Assembly (NCBI GenBank): GCA_002271215.1
Contig: CP018628.1
Coordinates: 558,001 to 622,000 of the forward strand
Source: Lelliottia jeotgali
Lineage (GTDB): Bacteria > Pseudomonadota > Gammaproteobacteria > Enterobacterales > Enterobacteriaceae
Length of the DNA: 64,000 nucleotides
Direction of reading: 5' to 3'
Within the stretch, counting starts at the first letter, position 1, and each line of letters begins with the position of its first letter. Both the position numbers and the translations under genes were made by a program. This document shows, piece after piece, positions 1 to 8,883 of the stretch. The notes under the pieces were generated by a model. That model had not been told where the DNA came from, did no database searches, and saw nothing but the letters and a program-made list of their open reading frames with translations.

Positions 1-15
1 TTTTTTATACCTCAT

Positions 16-201
16 ATGAGGTTAAAAAACAAGAAAATAACTGGATGCAATACCAGTGTGAGGGCAGCCAAGCCAGCTTATTTAAATCTCTGTAAAACCT
101 GTGGCAATTCACTATCTCTCGAATTACACAATATCCTTGCCGACTCTACCGTCATCCACGATGATAGCTATCAGCTAGTTAGCGTTGAAGAGAGGACATA
201 G
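16..201 (+). CDS. Unrecognised small ORF upstream of mcrB
   Basis: A 61-codon frame ends three bases before the mcrB start. It contains one CxxC pair (CKTC) and no other recognisable feature. Its proximity to mcrB would fit a short leader gene or the tail of a degraded gene. It matches no family I know, and it is not SymE, which precedes mcrB in E. coli. It may not be translated. Confidence 0.2.
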   Translation: MRLKNKKITGCNTSVRAAKPAYLNLCKTCGNSLSLELHNILADSTVIHDDSYQLVSVEERT

Positions 202-204
202 GGA

Positions 205-2361
205 ATGCTCGAAGTTGAATTTCAGGAATGGTTGAAAAGCAAAGGAGCCAAAACGCAAGCAGGCCTCAACTCCCGTATTTATGCTGTCAAAACTATAGAA
301 AAAAATCTCGCAGCACTTGGTTCTCCTCATGCAGATCTGGATGCAGCCTACAATGCGGATGGATTTGCGCAATTGAGACAGCGGATCAAAGAGATTCGCC
401 GTGATGCCAAAGACTACGGCAATGACTATCGGTTACTAATGCCTGAATCAGAGCAACCGCTTAACCGATTGTCCAACTGGAATAGCTGGCTCGGACAATA
501 TGGACGCTTCCTGAGCTGTGATGACTCTCAGGCCGACGAAATTCGGGATTATGTCCTTGAAAACTACATCACCCCAGCCAGAGAGCGAGGTGACGCAAGT
601 GTCACCCTAGTAGTTGGCCCTCTGAATACTGAAATGGGTCTCGACAAGGGATGGCCGAACATCTGTCAGGCTCTTGATGGTCAAAAATTTCAGGAACTAG
701 CGGATGTTCCCCCTCCGGTGACGGAAGGGCCTAAAAAGAGCACAACCCGGAAATATACGTTCATCCTTACGGAAGGAAGCGAACTAGTGGCCCAGAATAA
801 ACCAACTCCGACTAACCTTATTTTTTACGGTCCTCCAGGTACCGGAAAGACCTATAACACGGCGAGGGAAGCCGTAGCGCTCTGCGATGGCAAAGATGCC
901 TATCCGAACTCAAAAGATGGGCGGGCGGCCCTGATGGTGCGCTATAACGAACTGATGGCAGAAAAGAGGATCTCTTTCGTCACATTCCACCAGAGCTATG
1001 ACTACGAAACCTTCGTTGAGGGCCTTCGTCCCGAAATCGGTGAAGATGAGTCTTCGTCTGCTGGATTTAGACTCATGCCTACGCCGGGTCTCTTCAGAGA
1101 AATTTGTGCCCTTGCCGATCAGGCCAGAACACAACCCCGTGCACAGACAGATGCCTCGGCACTGCAACTATCCCAAAAACGCTTCTGGAAAATGGGGCAA
1201 GGGACAATTGGCACCGAAGACGATGTGTATGAAGATGCCCGCGACAATGGGTATATCGCTCTGGGTTGGGGTGGGACGATAGACTGGAGCGCGGATAGAT
1301 TTTCATCGTTCAACGCGATTCATGATGAATGGATCAAGCAAAATCCAGGGAATCTGACGCCTAGTAACTGGACGCAAACCTACCCCTTCCGTTGCGAAAT
1401 GAAGCCTGGTGATATCGTGATTGTCCCTTACGGGAACACTGCGTTTCGCGCTATCGCTGAAATCACTGGTGATTACTATTTCGTTCCTGAAGCCGAAGGT
1501 TACTATGCCCACCGCCGCCCAGTTCGCTGGCTATTGACCCTTGATGAACCACTGCCACTCGATACCATTATCGATGGTAACTTCACCATGCGGACGCTTT
1601 ATTCCATTGCCACCAGTCGTGTGAATATCCCGGCGCTTGGCAGACTGCTCTCGAGTACAGAGAACTTGGATAATAGTTCCGATGTTAAAGGACAACCAGA
1701 ACAATTCGTCCTCATCATTGATGAGATCAACCGGGCAAATATCTCGAAAGTGTTCGGCGAACTGATTACGTTAATTGAGCCGGATAAACGTCTGGGAATG
1801 CCTGATGCACTCACCGTAACTTTGCCTTATTCGAAAAAGAAAGATTTTGGCATCCCCGCCAACCTTCATATCATAGGCACCATGAATACCGCCGATCGAT
1901 CCATCGCATTGCTCGACACAGCATTAAGGCGGCGATTCAACTTCCGGGAAATGGCTCCCGACGCGACCCTGCTAAGTGAAGTAGAGGGGATCGATCTCAA
2001 AGCCGTTCTTACCACCATCAACCAGCGTATTGAATATCTTATAGGCCGGGAATATCGCATTGGACACGCCTTCTTTATCAATTGTGAATCCAGGACACAA
2101 GTTGAAGATGCAGTGCGCAATAAGGTCATACCACTGTTACAAGAGTATTTCTTCGAGGACTGGAGCCGAATCGCGGCAGTGCTGGGCGATGGTTTTATGC
2201 AGGAAGCGCAGATTTTTCCGCCACCAGGAATAGAGGGGGAACCATTATCAAGCTGGTCGGTACGTGCTCCGTTCAGAAATGACGCCTTTGATCGGCTGAT
2301 AGGCAAAGCCAGAAAGTTAAATGTCACCGATCTTGAGGTGGCTGGTGAATCGAAAGAATGA
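205..2361 (+). CDS. mcrB: McrB-family GTPase subunit of a type IV (modified-cytosine) restriction system
   Basis: This is the motor subunit of McrBC, which translocates DNA and activates McrC to cut DNA carrying modified cytosine. The 718-residue protein has a Walker A motif GPPGTGKT at about 209-216, then FHQSYDYE, a Walker B-like block LIIDEIN near 502-508 and the McrB signature MNTADRS near 560. E. coli McrB has about 459 residues. The extra length is an N-terminal domain of about 200 residues plus an insertion of about 130 residues (roughly 325-455) between Walker A and Walker B. The insertion has a PUA/EVE-like look (GDIVIVPYG, HRRPVRWL) and may read modified bases; that is inference. 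The gene overlaps mcrC by four bases (ATGA), so translation is probably coupled. The start follows a GAGAGGAC stretch. Confidence 0.88.
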   Translation: MLEVEFQEWLKSKGAKTQAGLNSRIYAVKTIEKNLAALGSPHADLDAAYNADGFAQLRQRIKEIRRDAKDYGNDYRLLMPESEQPLNRLSNWNSWLGQYGRFLSCDDSQADEIRDYVLENYITPARERGDASVTLVVGPLNTEMGLDKGWPNICQALDGQKFQELADVPPPVTEGPKKSTTRKYTFILTEGSELVAQNKPTPTNLIFYGPPGTGKTYNTAREAVALCDGKDAYPNSKDGRAALMVRYNELMAEKRISFVTFHQSYDYETFVEGLRPEIGEDESSSAGFRLMPTPGLFREICALADQARTQPRAQTDASALQLSQKRFWKMGQGTIGTEDDVYEDARDNGYIALGWGGTIDWSADRFSSFNAIHDEWIKQNPGNLTPSNWTQTYPFRCEMKPGDIVIVPYGNTAFRAIAEITGDYYFVPEAEGYYAHRRPVRWLLTLDEPLPLDTIIDGNFTMRTLYSIATSRVNIPALGRLLSSTENLDNSSDVKGQPEQFVLIIDEINRANISKVFGELITLIEPDKRLGMPDALTVTLPYSKKKDFGIPANLHIIGTMNTADRSIALLDTALRRRFNFREMAPDATLLSEVEGIDLKAVLTTINQRIEYLIGREYRIGHAFFINCESRTQVEDAVRNKVIPLLQEYFFEDWSRIAAVLGDGFMQEAQIFPPPGIEGEPLSSWSVRAPFRNDAFDRLIGKARKLNVTDLEVAGESKE

Positions 2362-3662
2362 CTCACCTCACGGTTCGCGAATGGGGTGGTGTTTGTGTGA
2401 ACACTGAAAGCAGCATAAACGCTCCTCATGCTTTTACCCGCCCTCAGGCTGACGCGCTGCTTACGGCGGCGCGCGAGCATCCGCTGGCAAATCAGCACGG
2501 TACCAATATCTTAATCGATCGCCATAACAAAATTATTGCCGGGCAAATGGTTGGGGTCATTGCCGCTCCGGGATGTAGCCTTGAGATCCTGCCCAAATTC
2601 GACGACGAGACGATAGAACCGGACGCCACAATACGCAATCGCCTGATACGTATGCTTGATGTCGCCCTCGGCCTTAAACTCGGCAATGGACAGGCTGCAA
2701 CAATGGCGAGACAAGCTGAAAGCTTGCTAGAGATACTCATCCGCTTGTTCGCCGAGCGACTCTTATCTGAAGTACATCGGGGATTACCGCGCACCTATTT
2801 GGCACAGGAAGACGATTTGCCCTCATTGCGCGGAAGGCTCAATATCAAACGACAATTCACTACGCTTGCCGTCCGCCCCGACCGTCTCGCCTGTCGTTAC
2901 GACGAACTGTCGGCTGATACCGCCCTACTTCGAATTATGAAGGCGTGTGTAGTTCTGCTTCACCATTATGCCCGCGCTGCTGATACGCTCCGTCGTCTGA
3001 ATGAATTGCGCATCCTGCTGGCGGGTGTTAGCGCCCCCCCCTTGAGTCACCTGCCTTGGTCACAGGTTCGGATCGACCGAACCAATCATCGCTGGGAAGC
3101 ACTCTACAATCTGGCACGTCTTCTCCTGCGACGCGACTGGCAAGCTACTCACCACGATAAACGAGCGCAGAACGGGATTACACTGCTTTTCCCAATGAAC
3201 GACCTGTTCGAGGCATATATAGCGGCGCTGGCGAAGCGTGCTGTACGCGGTACGGAATGGACGGTTCGTGCACAGGCAGGCAGATTATACTGTCTGATCG
3301 AGGACGTAAAAGAAGGCAAACCACGCTTCCAGACCCGGCCGGATCTGCTTATCGAGCGGGACCATCAGATTGTTATGATCATAGACACTAAATGGAAGCG
3401 TATTGGGCGTCATCCCGAAGATACCAGGCATGGCATATCGCAGACAGATGTCTACCAGATGATGGCTTACGCCCGGATTTATCACTGCCCACAAGTTATG
3501 CTTCTCTATCCACATCATGTAGGTCTGGGAACGCAACCTCTGAATGTAAGCTATAGGATTCTTGCAGGCGAAGAACAATTACAGGTGGCTAGTGTTGATC
3601 TGATTCCAGATGAAGCCGCCATTGTCGAGCAGTTGATTCATCTTATCCGCATTAATACATAG
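2358..3662 (+). CDS. mcrC: McrC-family nuclease subunit of the type IV restriction system
   Basis: The 434-residue partner of McrB supplies DNA cleavage. The C-terminal half carries the PD-(D/E)xK nuclease core: P328-D329 and then D343-T-K345, with the hydrophobic strand IVMII before the second acid, so the active site looks intact. The N-terminal half is the McrB-contacting and DNA-binding part of the family. The start codon overlaps the mcrB stop as ATGA. A GAGGGGG/CCCCCTC hairpin just after the stop may end the transcript. The pair sits in accessory DNA left of a CP4-like island, consistent with defence cargo. Confidence 0.88.
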   Translation: MTHLTVREWGGVCVNTESSINAPHAFTRPQADALLTAAREHPLANQHGTNILIDRHNKIIAGQMVGVIAAPGCSLEILPKFDDETIEPDATIRNRLIRMLDVALGLKLGNGQAATMARQAESLLEILIRLFAERLLSEVHRGLPRTYLAQEDDLPSLRGRLNIKRQFTTLAVRPDRLACRYDELSADTALLRIMKACVVLLHHYARAADTLRRLNELRILLAGVSAPPLSHLPWSQVRIDRTNHRWEALYNLARLLLRRDWQATHHDKRAQNGITLLFPMNDLFEAYIAALAKRAVRGTEWTVRAQAGRLYCLIEDVKEGKPRFQTRPDLLIERDHQIVMIIDTKWKRIGRHPEDTRHGISQTDVYQMMAYARIYHCPQVMLLYPHHVGLGTQPLNVSYRILAGEEQLQVASVDLIPDEAAIVEQLIHLIRINT

Positions 3663-3699
3663 AGGGGGGAAATGGCATACCTTGAGATCTTGCCCCCTC
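3662..3699 (+). terminator. Possible terminator after mcrC
   Basis: GAGGGGG and CCCCCTC can form a seven-base-pair stem immediately after the mcrC stop. The loop is long and the downstream tail is only moderately T-rich, so this is a weak candidate. Confidence 0.35.
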
Positions 3700-3963
3700 A
3701 ATAAATCTCATTCACGATTCAGACTTACTATTGCAATGCACCCAAGCGTCCGGATCTACACACTAGGTTCAAAGGGGACAAACTCAGGAGTAGAACGTGT
3801 GCTTTGAGCATATATCTCTGGGAGGAAGTGGACACGATCCTGCCCTATAGTTTGGACTGGACTTAGAGATGTCTGTTAAACCCGTGGCGATTCAAAATGT
3901 TTTTTGGATTAATCAAGGTGCGCGTGTCTAGGTGATTTTATATGGTATTGTAACGGGTCGGTA
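3700..3963. other. Intergenic stretch without a recognised gene
   Basis: About 260 bases between mcrC and the convergent glycosyltransferase gene. I see no ORF of note, no tRNA and no insertion-sequence end that I can name. Base composition is mixed, and it may hold debris of an older element. Confidence 0.4.
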
Positions 3964-4902
3964 TTATTTGAGTTTAGCCACGAGTTTGATAAAGAAAAAT
4001 ACATCGCTAAAGCTGCTGATGCCTCTGAATAAACTAGCGAACGAAATGCTTGTTTTGAAGCAGGTTTTCACTCCTGATTTATCCCAAACTTGATTCCGGT
4101 ACAGCCCCAGAAAATGACGAGCCTCCACCAGCGCATGTCTGTAAAAAAATACCTTTATTTTTTTGTTTTGTTCCTGTCCCGCTAGCTGGATGATTTCGGC
4201 GATCACTTCAACATAGCTTATTGCACGAACATCGTAGTAATCCGGTCGGTGCGTGATAGAGGTCCTATTGCTGTTATAGATATAGTCCTTAACATCCAAT
4301 ACGCAGAGACGGCCATTGCCCACCGCAAGATGAACTGTCCAGAGAATATCTTTATGGCTTTTACCGTGTTGGAAACATAGTGAATGCTGTTTAATATAGG
4401 ATGATCTGACCATTTGCAGCCACAGGTAATGCGGCCATTCGCGGTGTGTAACACAGTGTCTGATCCACTCATGGCCTGACAGAGTCACCCCATAGGGTTG
4501 CTTTCTGTGAATCGCTCTTCGATGTTGGTCAGCACCGGAATGCCAGCCATTAAAGATCACGACGTCGGCTTGCGACTCAATAGCTGCTTGCCATCGTTTT
4601 TCAATAAACCCGTCGGTAATATCATCGTCAGCATCGAGGAAAACAATCCACTCCCCGCGATGCAAGGCTAGCGCAGCATTACGGGCGGCGTAGACCCCCT
4701 GATTGGCCTGCTCAATAAGAGCGAGCCGCTCATCTTTGATTTGGCGTATAACGTTCGCGGTACCATCGGTAGAACCGTCATCCACAACGATAAGCTCAAT
4801 AGCCACGCGGGTTTCACTGAGGATTTTATTAACCAGACTTACAATGGTCTCAGCGGCGTTGTAAGCAGGGATAATGACGCTTACATCGATTCTATTTTTC
4901 AT
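3964..4902 (-). CDS. Glycosyltransferase family 2
   Basis: A 312-residue GT2-type enzyme that would transfer a sugar from an activated nucleotide sugar to a glycan acceptor. The N-terminus has the typical fold start VSVIIPAYNAAETI, the VVDDGSTDGT segment near 39-48 and the DxD-like metal site FLDADDD near 91-97. The C-terminal part is less conserved, so the acceptor cannot be predicted. It lies six bases downstream of a small zinc-finger-like ORF on the same strand. No polysaccharide cluster surrounds it, so it may act alone on surface glycans; that is inference. An AAGGAAAA ribosome-binding sequence lies about 14 bases before the ATG. Confidence 0.8.
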   Translation of the reverse strand: MKNRIDVSVIIPAYNAAETIVSLVNKILSETRVAIELIVVDDGSTDGTANVIRQIKDERLALIEQANQGVYAARNAALALHRGEWIVFLDADDDITDGFIEKRWQAAIESQADVVIFNGWHSGADQHRRAIHRKQPYGVTLSGHEWIRHCVTHREWPHYLWLQMVRSSYIKQHSLCFQHGKSHKDILWTVHLAVGNGRLCVLDVKDYIYNSNRTSITHRPDYYDVRAISYVEVIAEIIQLAGQEQNKKIKVFFYRHALVEARHFLGLYRNQVWDKSGVKTCFKTSISFASLFRGISSFSDVFFFIKLVAKLK

Positions 4903-4908
4903 ATTGAG

Positions 4909-5100
4909 CTATGATTTTCCTTCGTTGTCATCTTTGAGGCGTCTGATTGGGATAATCCGTCTTTCCCTGATTTCCTGGTCGATATCAAATAAGCACTCGT
5001 CGCAGAATTCTTTATCGAGTGAGAGCCACCGCTCAAGGACGCTTCTTTTTTTGTTGCAACGTGCACATTTCTTCATCTTTCCGCGCCTTTGTGACCTCAT
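4909..5100 (-). CDS. Small CxxC zinc-finger-like protein
   Basis: A 63-residue ORF with two cysteine pairs (CARC near 12-15 and CDEC near 33-36) around a basic, charged body, a likely treble-clef or zinc-ribbon arrangement. An internal ATG at 5076 would give a 55-residue product starting MKKCARC. The stop is six bases before the glycosyltransferase start, suggesting co-transcription. No family name is recognised. The regular cysteine spacing is the main argument that it is real. Confidence 0.5.
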   Translation of the reverse strand: MRSQRRGKMKKCARCNKKRSVLERWLSLDKEFCDECLFDIDQEIRERRIIPIRRLKDDNEGKS

Positions 5101-5411
5101 GATTTGGGTTACCAGGAAAATGGACGCAGCAAGCCTCGGCTAGATAACTAACCGTAATAAAAGGCTTTTCTGCGTGCAATGTAAGACAAGGATAACTAGG
5201 CAGGGGGCATGAAAGATAATCGTTTTGATAGATCAGTTTTCAGATATTGATCGTTGGTGCCGATCGATAAGAGGTGTGGTTATGCGACACTGTGCGTTTA
5301 CTGTACTGTAAAGCTGAGTTCTGTCAGTCGTGAATAATGCGCCATCGCCTGTTGTAGGAATGCCCGTATGTCAGGCTTTCTCTCTGCATAACCTACGACG
5401 AGAATCCCCCC
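5101..5411. other. Intergenic stretch without a recognised gene
   Basis: About 310 bases between the zinc-finger-like ORF and the zinc-ribbon genes. No convincing coding frame, RNA gene or strong hairpin was seen. It probably contains the promoter for the small ORF/glycosyltransferase pair. Confidence 0.4.
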
Positions 5412-5846
5412 TTAATTCGCAAATTTAACCGGTATCGTCAGGGTATCTAGGTCTTTCATTTCCGTGCTGTAGATATGCTGCCCGCACGCCGGGCAGCAGC
5501 GGATACCATAATATTCACGCTGGCAGAGTACGCAGAAGTAATCTCTGTCTGAAGGTACTGTGACGGACACATCATCACGTTCCATCAGTGCATTCACGGC
5601 CTGGTCAAAAGCGGATACCGGTCTATCCCTGGCAATGATCCGGTACGCACAATGCGTTAATCGGCGTTCGTCAGCGTCTTCCAGGTCATGTTCGAAATAA
5701 CCGCCGCTGTCATGCGTCCAGTGCAGACGCAGGGGATTGTTGCAGGAACGGCAGAACCAGAGCCCCCTTGAACGCGGAGTCAGGTCCCGGATGTAAGTGA
5801 CTTCGCCCTCGTGGTCAAGGGCGGTACGAATGGTTCGAAATTGCAT
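5412..5846 (-). CDS. Putative zinc-ribbon protein, island-encoded (paralogue 1)
   Basis: A 144-residue protein of the type often annotated as putative zinc ribbon in enterobacterial islands. It has an N-terminal CRSC pair, an FEHD/CAY segment with Cys and His, then a C-terminal four-cysteine ribbon: CVLC, CCPAC. The ATG at 5846 is preferred because AGGA lies eight bases upstream; the longer frame to 5879 lacks this. It is downstream of a clearly related gene in the same orientation, so the two arose by duplication. Function unknown; nucleic-acid binding is a guess from the ribbons. Confidence 0.7.
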   Translation of the reverse strand: MQFRTIRTALDHEGEVTYIRDLTPRSRGLWFCRSCNNPLRLHWTHDSGGYFEHDLEDADERRLTHCAYRIIARDRPVSAFDQAVNALMERDDVSVTVPSDRDYFCVLCQREYYGIRCCPACGQHIYSTEMKDLDTLTIPVKFAN

Positions 5847-5897
5847 GGTGTAAATCCTGTCATGGGATCCTGGTAGCAAGTGGCAGATAACGCAGGC

Positions 5898-6290
5898 TCA
5901 TTCTGCGCAACGTTCGGTACTGTGGTCACCGGTACGGCAGGTCAGGCAATAGCGCTCACCGTGATAATCGCTGTCGCAGCCAGAACAGTGCCATTCGGCC
6001 TTGCGCACCAGCGGTAAGACATCCGGCACATAGCGACGCAGCATGCGCACCCGCCTGGCTTCCTTAGGCTCAGGGCGTACATAGGGACAATGGTGGCGTC
6101 CGTTCTCCGTCAGGTCTTCCCATGTGTGCTCAAACCATGGGAGGTTAGTACCCCATTCAGGGTGGAATACCAGAGCGCTGCCACAGAGGTGGCAGGTGTA
6201 GCGGTCGTAAGGGTGAAGCTGTCCAGTGGTTGCTCCCGTGAGACGCTTATTACCGTCAAGCGCAATAAAAGATTTGGCGTAAATCGTCAT
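5898..6290 (-). CDS. Putative zinc-ribbon protein, island-encoded (paralogue 2)
   Basis: A 130-residue relative of the downstream gene with the same plan: an N-terminal CHLC pair, a WFEHTWEDL segment followed by HHCPY, and a C-terminal ribbon CSGC plus CLTC. The ATG at 6290 (MTIYAKSF) has AAAGGA nine bases upstream, making it a better start than the frame to 6359. It lies between alpA and paralogue 1, in what looks like one minus-strand unit starting at the Gp2-like gene. Function unknown. Confidence 0.7.
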   Translation of the reverse strand: MTIYAKSFIALDGNKRLTGATTGQLHPYDRYTCHLCGSALVFHPEWGTNLPWFEHTWEDLTENGRHHCPYVRPEPKEARRVRMLRRYVPDVLPLVRKAEWHCSGCDSDYHGERYCLTCRTGDHSTERCAE

Positions 6291-6408
6291 AGTAATGGGT
6301 CCTTTGCCATACGACAGGCAGCAGTGAACCGTCCCGGGGAGGGCATCAGTGCAGGTCATACGACTGGTGGCTTTAAATCAGGTGGGAGATGTGATTGCGT
6401 TCGATAGA

Positions 6409-6615
6409 CTACTGACGGGACTGCGCGATGCGTTGCTGTAGCCAGGCTTCCACTTCGCTTTCAAGCCAGCGTGAGCTGCGTCCGAGTTTGATGGGTTTAG
6501 GGAACTCACCCAATGAAATCAGTTTGTAGAACCATTTGTCGGTTAAGCCGGTCAGTTTTGTGATAAACGCCATATCGACAAACTTGTCGTTAAGAAGGCT
6601 GGTTGGGATGGTCAT
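6409..6615 (-). CDS. alpA: AlpA-family DNA-binding regulator
   Basis: A 68-residue winged-helix/MerR-like protein of the AlpA family. In the CP4-57 prophage, AlpA activates integrase/excisionase expression. The sequence has the family helix-turn-helix (FITKLTGLTDKWFYKLI) and the KPIKLGRSSRWLESEVEAWL signature. Its ATG has a good ACGGAGAA ribosome-binding site. It lies just downstream of the Gp2/YfjJ-like gene. No integrase gene is in this window, so any excision target would lie to the left. Confidence 0.85.
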   Translation of the reverse strand: MTIPTSLLNDKFVDMAFITKLTGLTDKWFYKLISLGEFPKPIKLGRSSRWLESEVEAWLQQRIAQSRQ

Positions 6616-6702
6616 CGTTTTTCTCCGTTGGTGGTAAGGGAGAAGAAGTCAGGGATTCGAATGGGGCGGACTTCTTCAAACGATGTGGCAACGGCGTAAT
6701 TT

Positions 6703-7386
6703 TTAACTGGCTTTCCGTCGTCTGCCTGTTGTCCGTGGGGCAGGAATATCACTCAACTGGCAGATAACCCCCAGGCTTTTCTGTGCCTGCTTGCTGAGGT
6801 AGCTCAGGATGTACTGCATACCTTTGCGGCCCCTGGCATCGTCATAAGAGGTCACCCATTCTCCTCGCACGCGGTAGTGCTCCTTGGGTTCACACCTGTG
6901 CGCATGCCCCTCTCCCCATGTCACGTCCTTCCAAGAGTCCCTGAGTGCTTCAAAGACAGTCCACGCCCGGCGATGTTTTTGACCATTGAGGTAAAAGGCT
7001 GCATGAACGTGATGACCATGGCGCCCGGTATGCTCCAGTACCCATGCGTAACCCACCAGCCCGTTGATATTCCCGCTGCGTTGGATCAGTAACGTGATAT
7101 CGGCTACTGTCGAGTGAATATCTGCCTCCCCATGCGAATCGCTGTTCTGAAGGTACGAGAAGTCCACCCGCAGCATCAGGAGCTTGGAATAACGCTCAAA
7201 TAACTGGTCCTGGTGATGGCGTAGCTTACGTTGCAGGGTACGGTGCTGAACGTAGCTGAGATTGATATCGGTAATGTCGTGATAGCCCATGTCTGATGAT
7301 TCCCCATGTGAGTGATTGTCATGGGAATGGATACTGGCGTTAGTTTTGAAACGATGATCGGTATCGGTGTGGAATCGGACAGACAC
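6703..7386 (-). CDS. Inovirus Gp2-like / YfjJ-YagK family protein
   Basis: A 227-residue protein resembling the YagK/YfjJ C-terminal domain and inovirus Gp2 replication proteins. The clearest motif is HGHHVHAAFYLNG near 130-142, a histidine-hydrophobe-histidine strand like the metal site of HUH nucleases, followed by a conserved tail GMQYILSYLSKQ containing the usual YxxK-like tyrosine. This fits a rolling-circle-type replication or relaxase-like enzyme, but activity is inferred. A histidine-rich N-terminus precedes a possible internal start at residue 33. It heads the minus-strand unit with alpA and the zinc-ribbon genes. Confidence 0.75.
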   Translation of the reverse strand: MSVRFHTDTDHRFKTNASIHSHDNHSHGESSDMGYHDITDINLSYVQHRTLQRKLRHHQDQLFERYSKLLMLRVDFSYLQNSDSHGEADIHSTVADITLLIQRSGNINGLVGYAWVLEHTGRHGHHVHAAFYLNGQKHRRAWTVFEALRDSWKDVTWGEGHAHRCEPKEHYRVRGEWVTSYDDARGRKGMQYILSYLSKQAQKSLGVICQLSDIPAPRTTGRRRKAS

Positions 7387-8787
7387 CTGCCCTGGGTATC
7401 GAGAAGGTGAAGAGCGAAAACGTGCTTGCTATCACCGGTGCAGATGATGGCGGTAGTGGATCACTTTTCACGCGTTATGCTCTATAAACCGTAAGATGCG
7501 TGAGCGCCCCATCGCTAAACCCTAATCAACGTGACAGGTAAGTCATCTCACCATGAAACATCAGGTTAATCGGGTATATTGAGAGGTATCGGCGCTTCTC
7601 TAATAAAATATCAGTTAATTCCTTAATTGAATGATTCCAGCCTCGTAAAGCGCTCATGCAATCCGGGTGGTATTTATCTAAGCCAGATGGATGACCTTGT
7701 CCTCAGGCATGAGAATATTCAACCTTAACCGGAAATCGACGCCTGCCATGAATTACCCGGATAAAGTTTGTTATCGGTTACGAATGTGCAGGCTATTCAT
7801 GCTTAACAGGCTTACCAATACCATCAGCAGTCGATTACCAGCATGAGGAGATGTTTTTATGTCATCCTCCGGGTAATATCCGGGACCACCGGCTAGCATG
7901 AGTGCATCAGTGGTTAACGTGAGATGAGATTAATCACGCTGAGTGTACAGGGCTGAATTCTGCGGATGGATATCTCGTGGAGTGGTGATGCCTGGTGGGG
8001 GAGCGTAAGCTTCTTTATAAAATAACACTAATAACCTAAATGAATTTATTTTGAGGTTTAGTTAGTCTCCAGTGACTCGTCTTCTGTCGTGATGTATTCC
8101 TGCAGATACGCGACGCTTTACCGGCATGTTGAGTTTATCCGGCTTCACCAGATTAACATCACCGCGAATTCCCGTAAGCTGCCGTACAGGTGTTATGCTA
8201 CGCACACCTTCCCGCCACTTACGTTAATACTCTCTGAGGATGTCGTTCACTGCGTTCACTCCTCTACACCTCAGAGTATTTTATATTCATCACTCTGACA
8301 GCAGAGTGATGGGTGTTCCACCTCTGGTCACTAATATTGGCACAACGGCTACGCCGGTGCCGGAACCTGTAAGGGTAACGTTTCGTATAATTACAGGGTG
8401 GCGTGAAAAAAGAAAGCATCCTGGATGAAACTACGCGAACAGAGTGAAGAGGATGTTCCTTGTGGAGCCAGAAGCCACACTCATGGACCACAGGCAATTC
8501 CTGTTCGTGACATTCAGACTGCGTGCTCAGTAATAACTGACGTTTACTCTGTTTCTGCACTGTCGTCACCAGGTCGCCAGTAGCACTCTGCAGGAGGTTT
8601 TTGGCATCCGCTATGAGTAAATATGCCTTTGACTGTAAGCCCCCTATAGGTGTGATCATGGCATTTACTGCAGCACGCCCTGAAAAACATCACCTTTCCT
8701 CCCATGCATTCACCACAAAAACCCTGTAACTGCTATGTATGCAGGCATTAAATGAAAATAAAAAACCATTACATAGAAATAAAAAAA
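7387..8787. other. 1.4-kb non-coding, hairpin-rich stretch between the divergent island arms
   Basis: No convincing protein gene is visible between the Gp2-like gene and the rightward arm. The right half is full of inverted repeats: an imperfect stem AATACTCT..GAGG with CCTCAGAGTATT (about 8227-8282), a perfect ten-pair hairpin CATCACTCTG/CAGAGTGATG at 8288-8311, and a GGCAC..GTGCC nested stem at about 8338-8365. The position between divergent units suggests promoters, an origin or a regulatory RNA as in P4-type elements. The frames at 8089-8298 and 8264-8659 look like chance frames across these stems. Confidence 0.5.
8288..8311. repeat. Perfect 10-bp hairpin in the island non-coding region
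   Basis: CATCACTCTG, loop ACAG, then CAGAGTGATG. There is no T-tract after it on either side, so it is not an obvious terminator. It is one of several stems clustered here. Confidence 0.6.
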
Positions 8788-8883
8788 ATGACTGATATGA
8801 TAAAAAACATGCAGGGAGAGATAAAAAGCTTGTTAGTGATGCACCCATCAACAGACATCCAGACGTCTATTATTGATAGGTGA
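8788..8883 (+). CDS. Possible 31-residue leader ORF
   Basis: An ATG at 8788 opens a 31-codon frame (starting MTDMIKNMQGEIKSLL) whose TGA at 8881-8883 overlaps a GTG start of the next gene as GTGA. The overlap would allow translational coupling, but the ribosome-binding site is poor and the frame is short, so it may be chance. Confidence 0.25.
   Translation: MTDMIKNMQGEIKSLLVMHPSTDIQTSIIDR

Noticed and set aside
3740..3960. Possible insertion-sequence debris after mcrC
   Set aside because: No terminal inverted repeats, transposase fragment or target duplication could be identified.
8264..8659. 131-codon frame in the island gap
   Set aside because: It crosses the hairpin cluster, has no ribosome-binding site or domain and atypical composition; I treat the region as non-coding.
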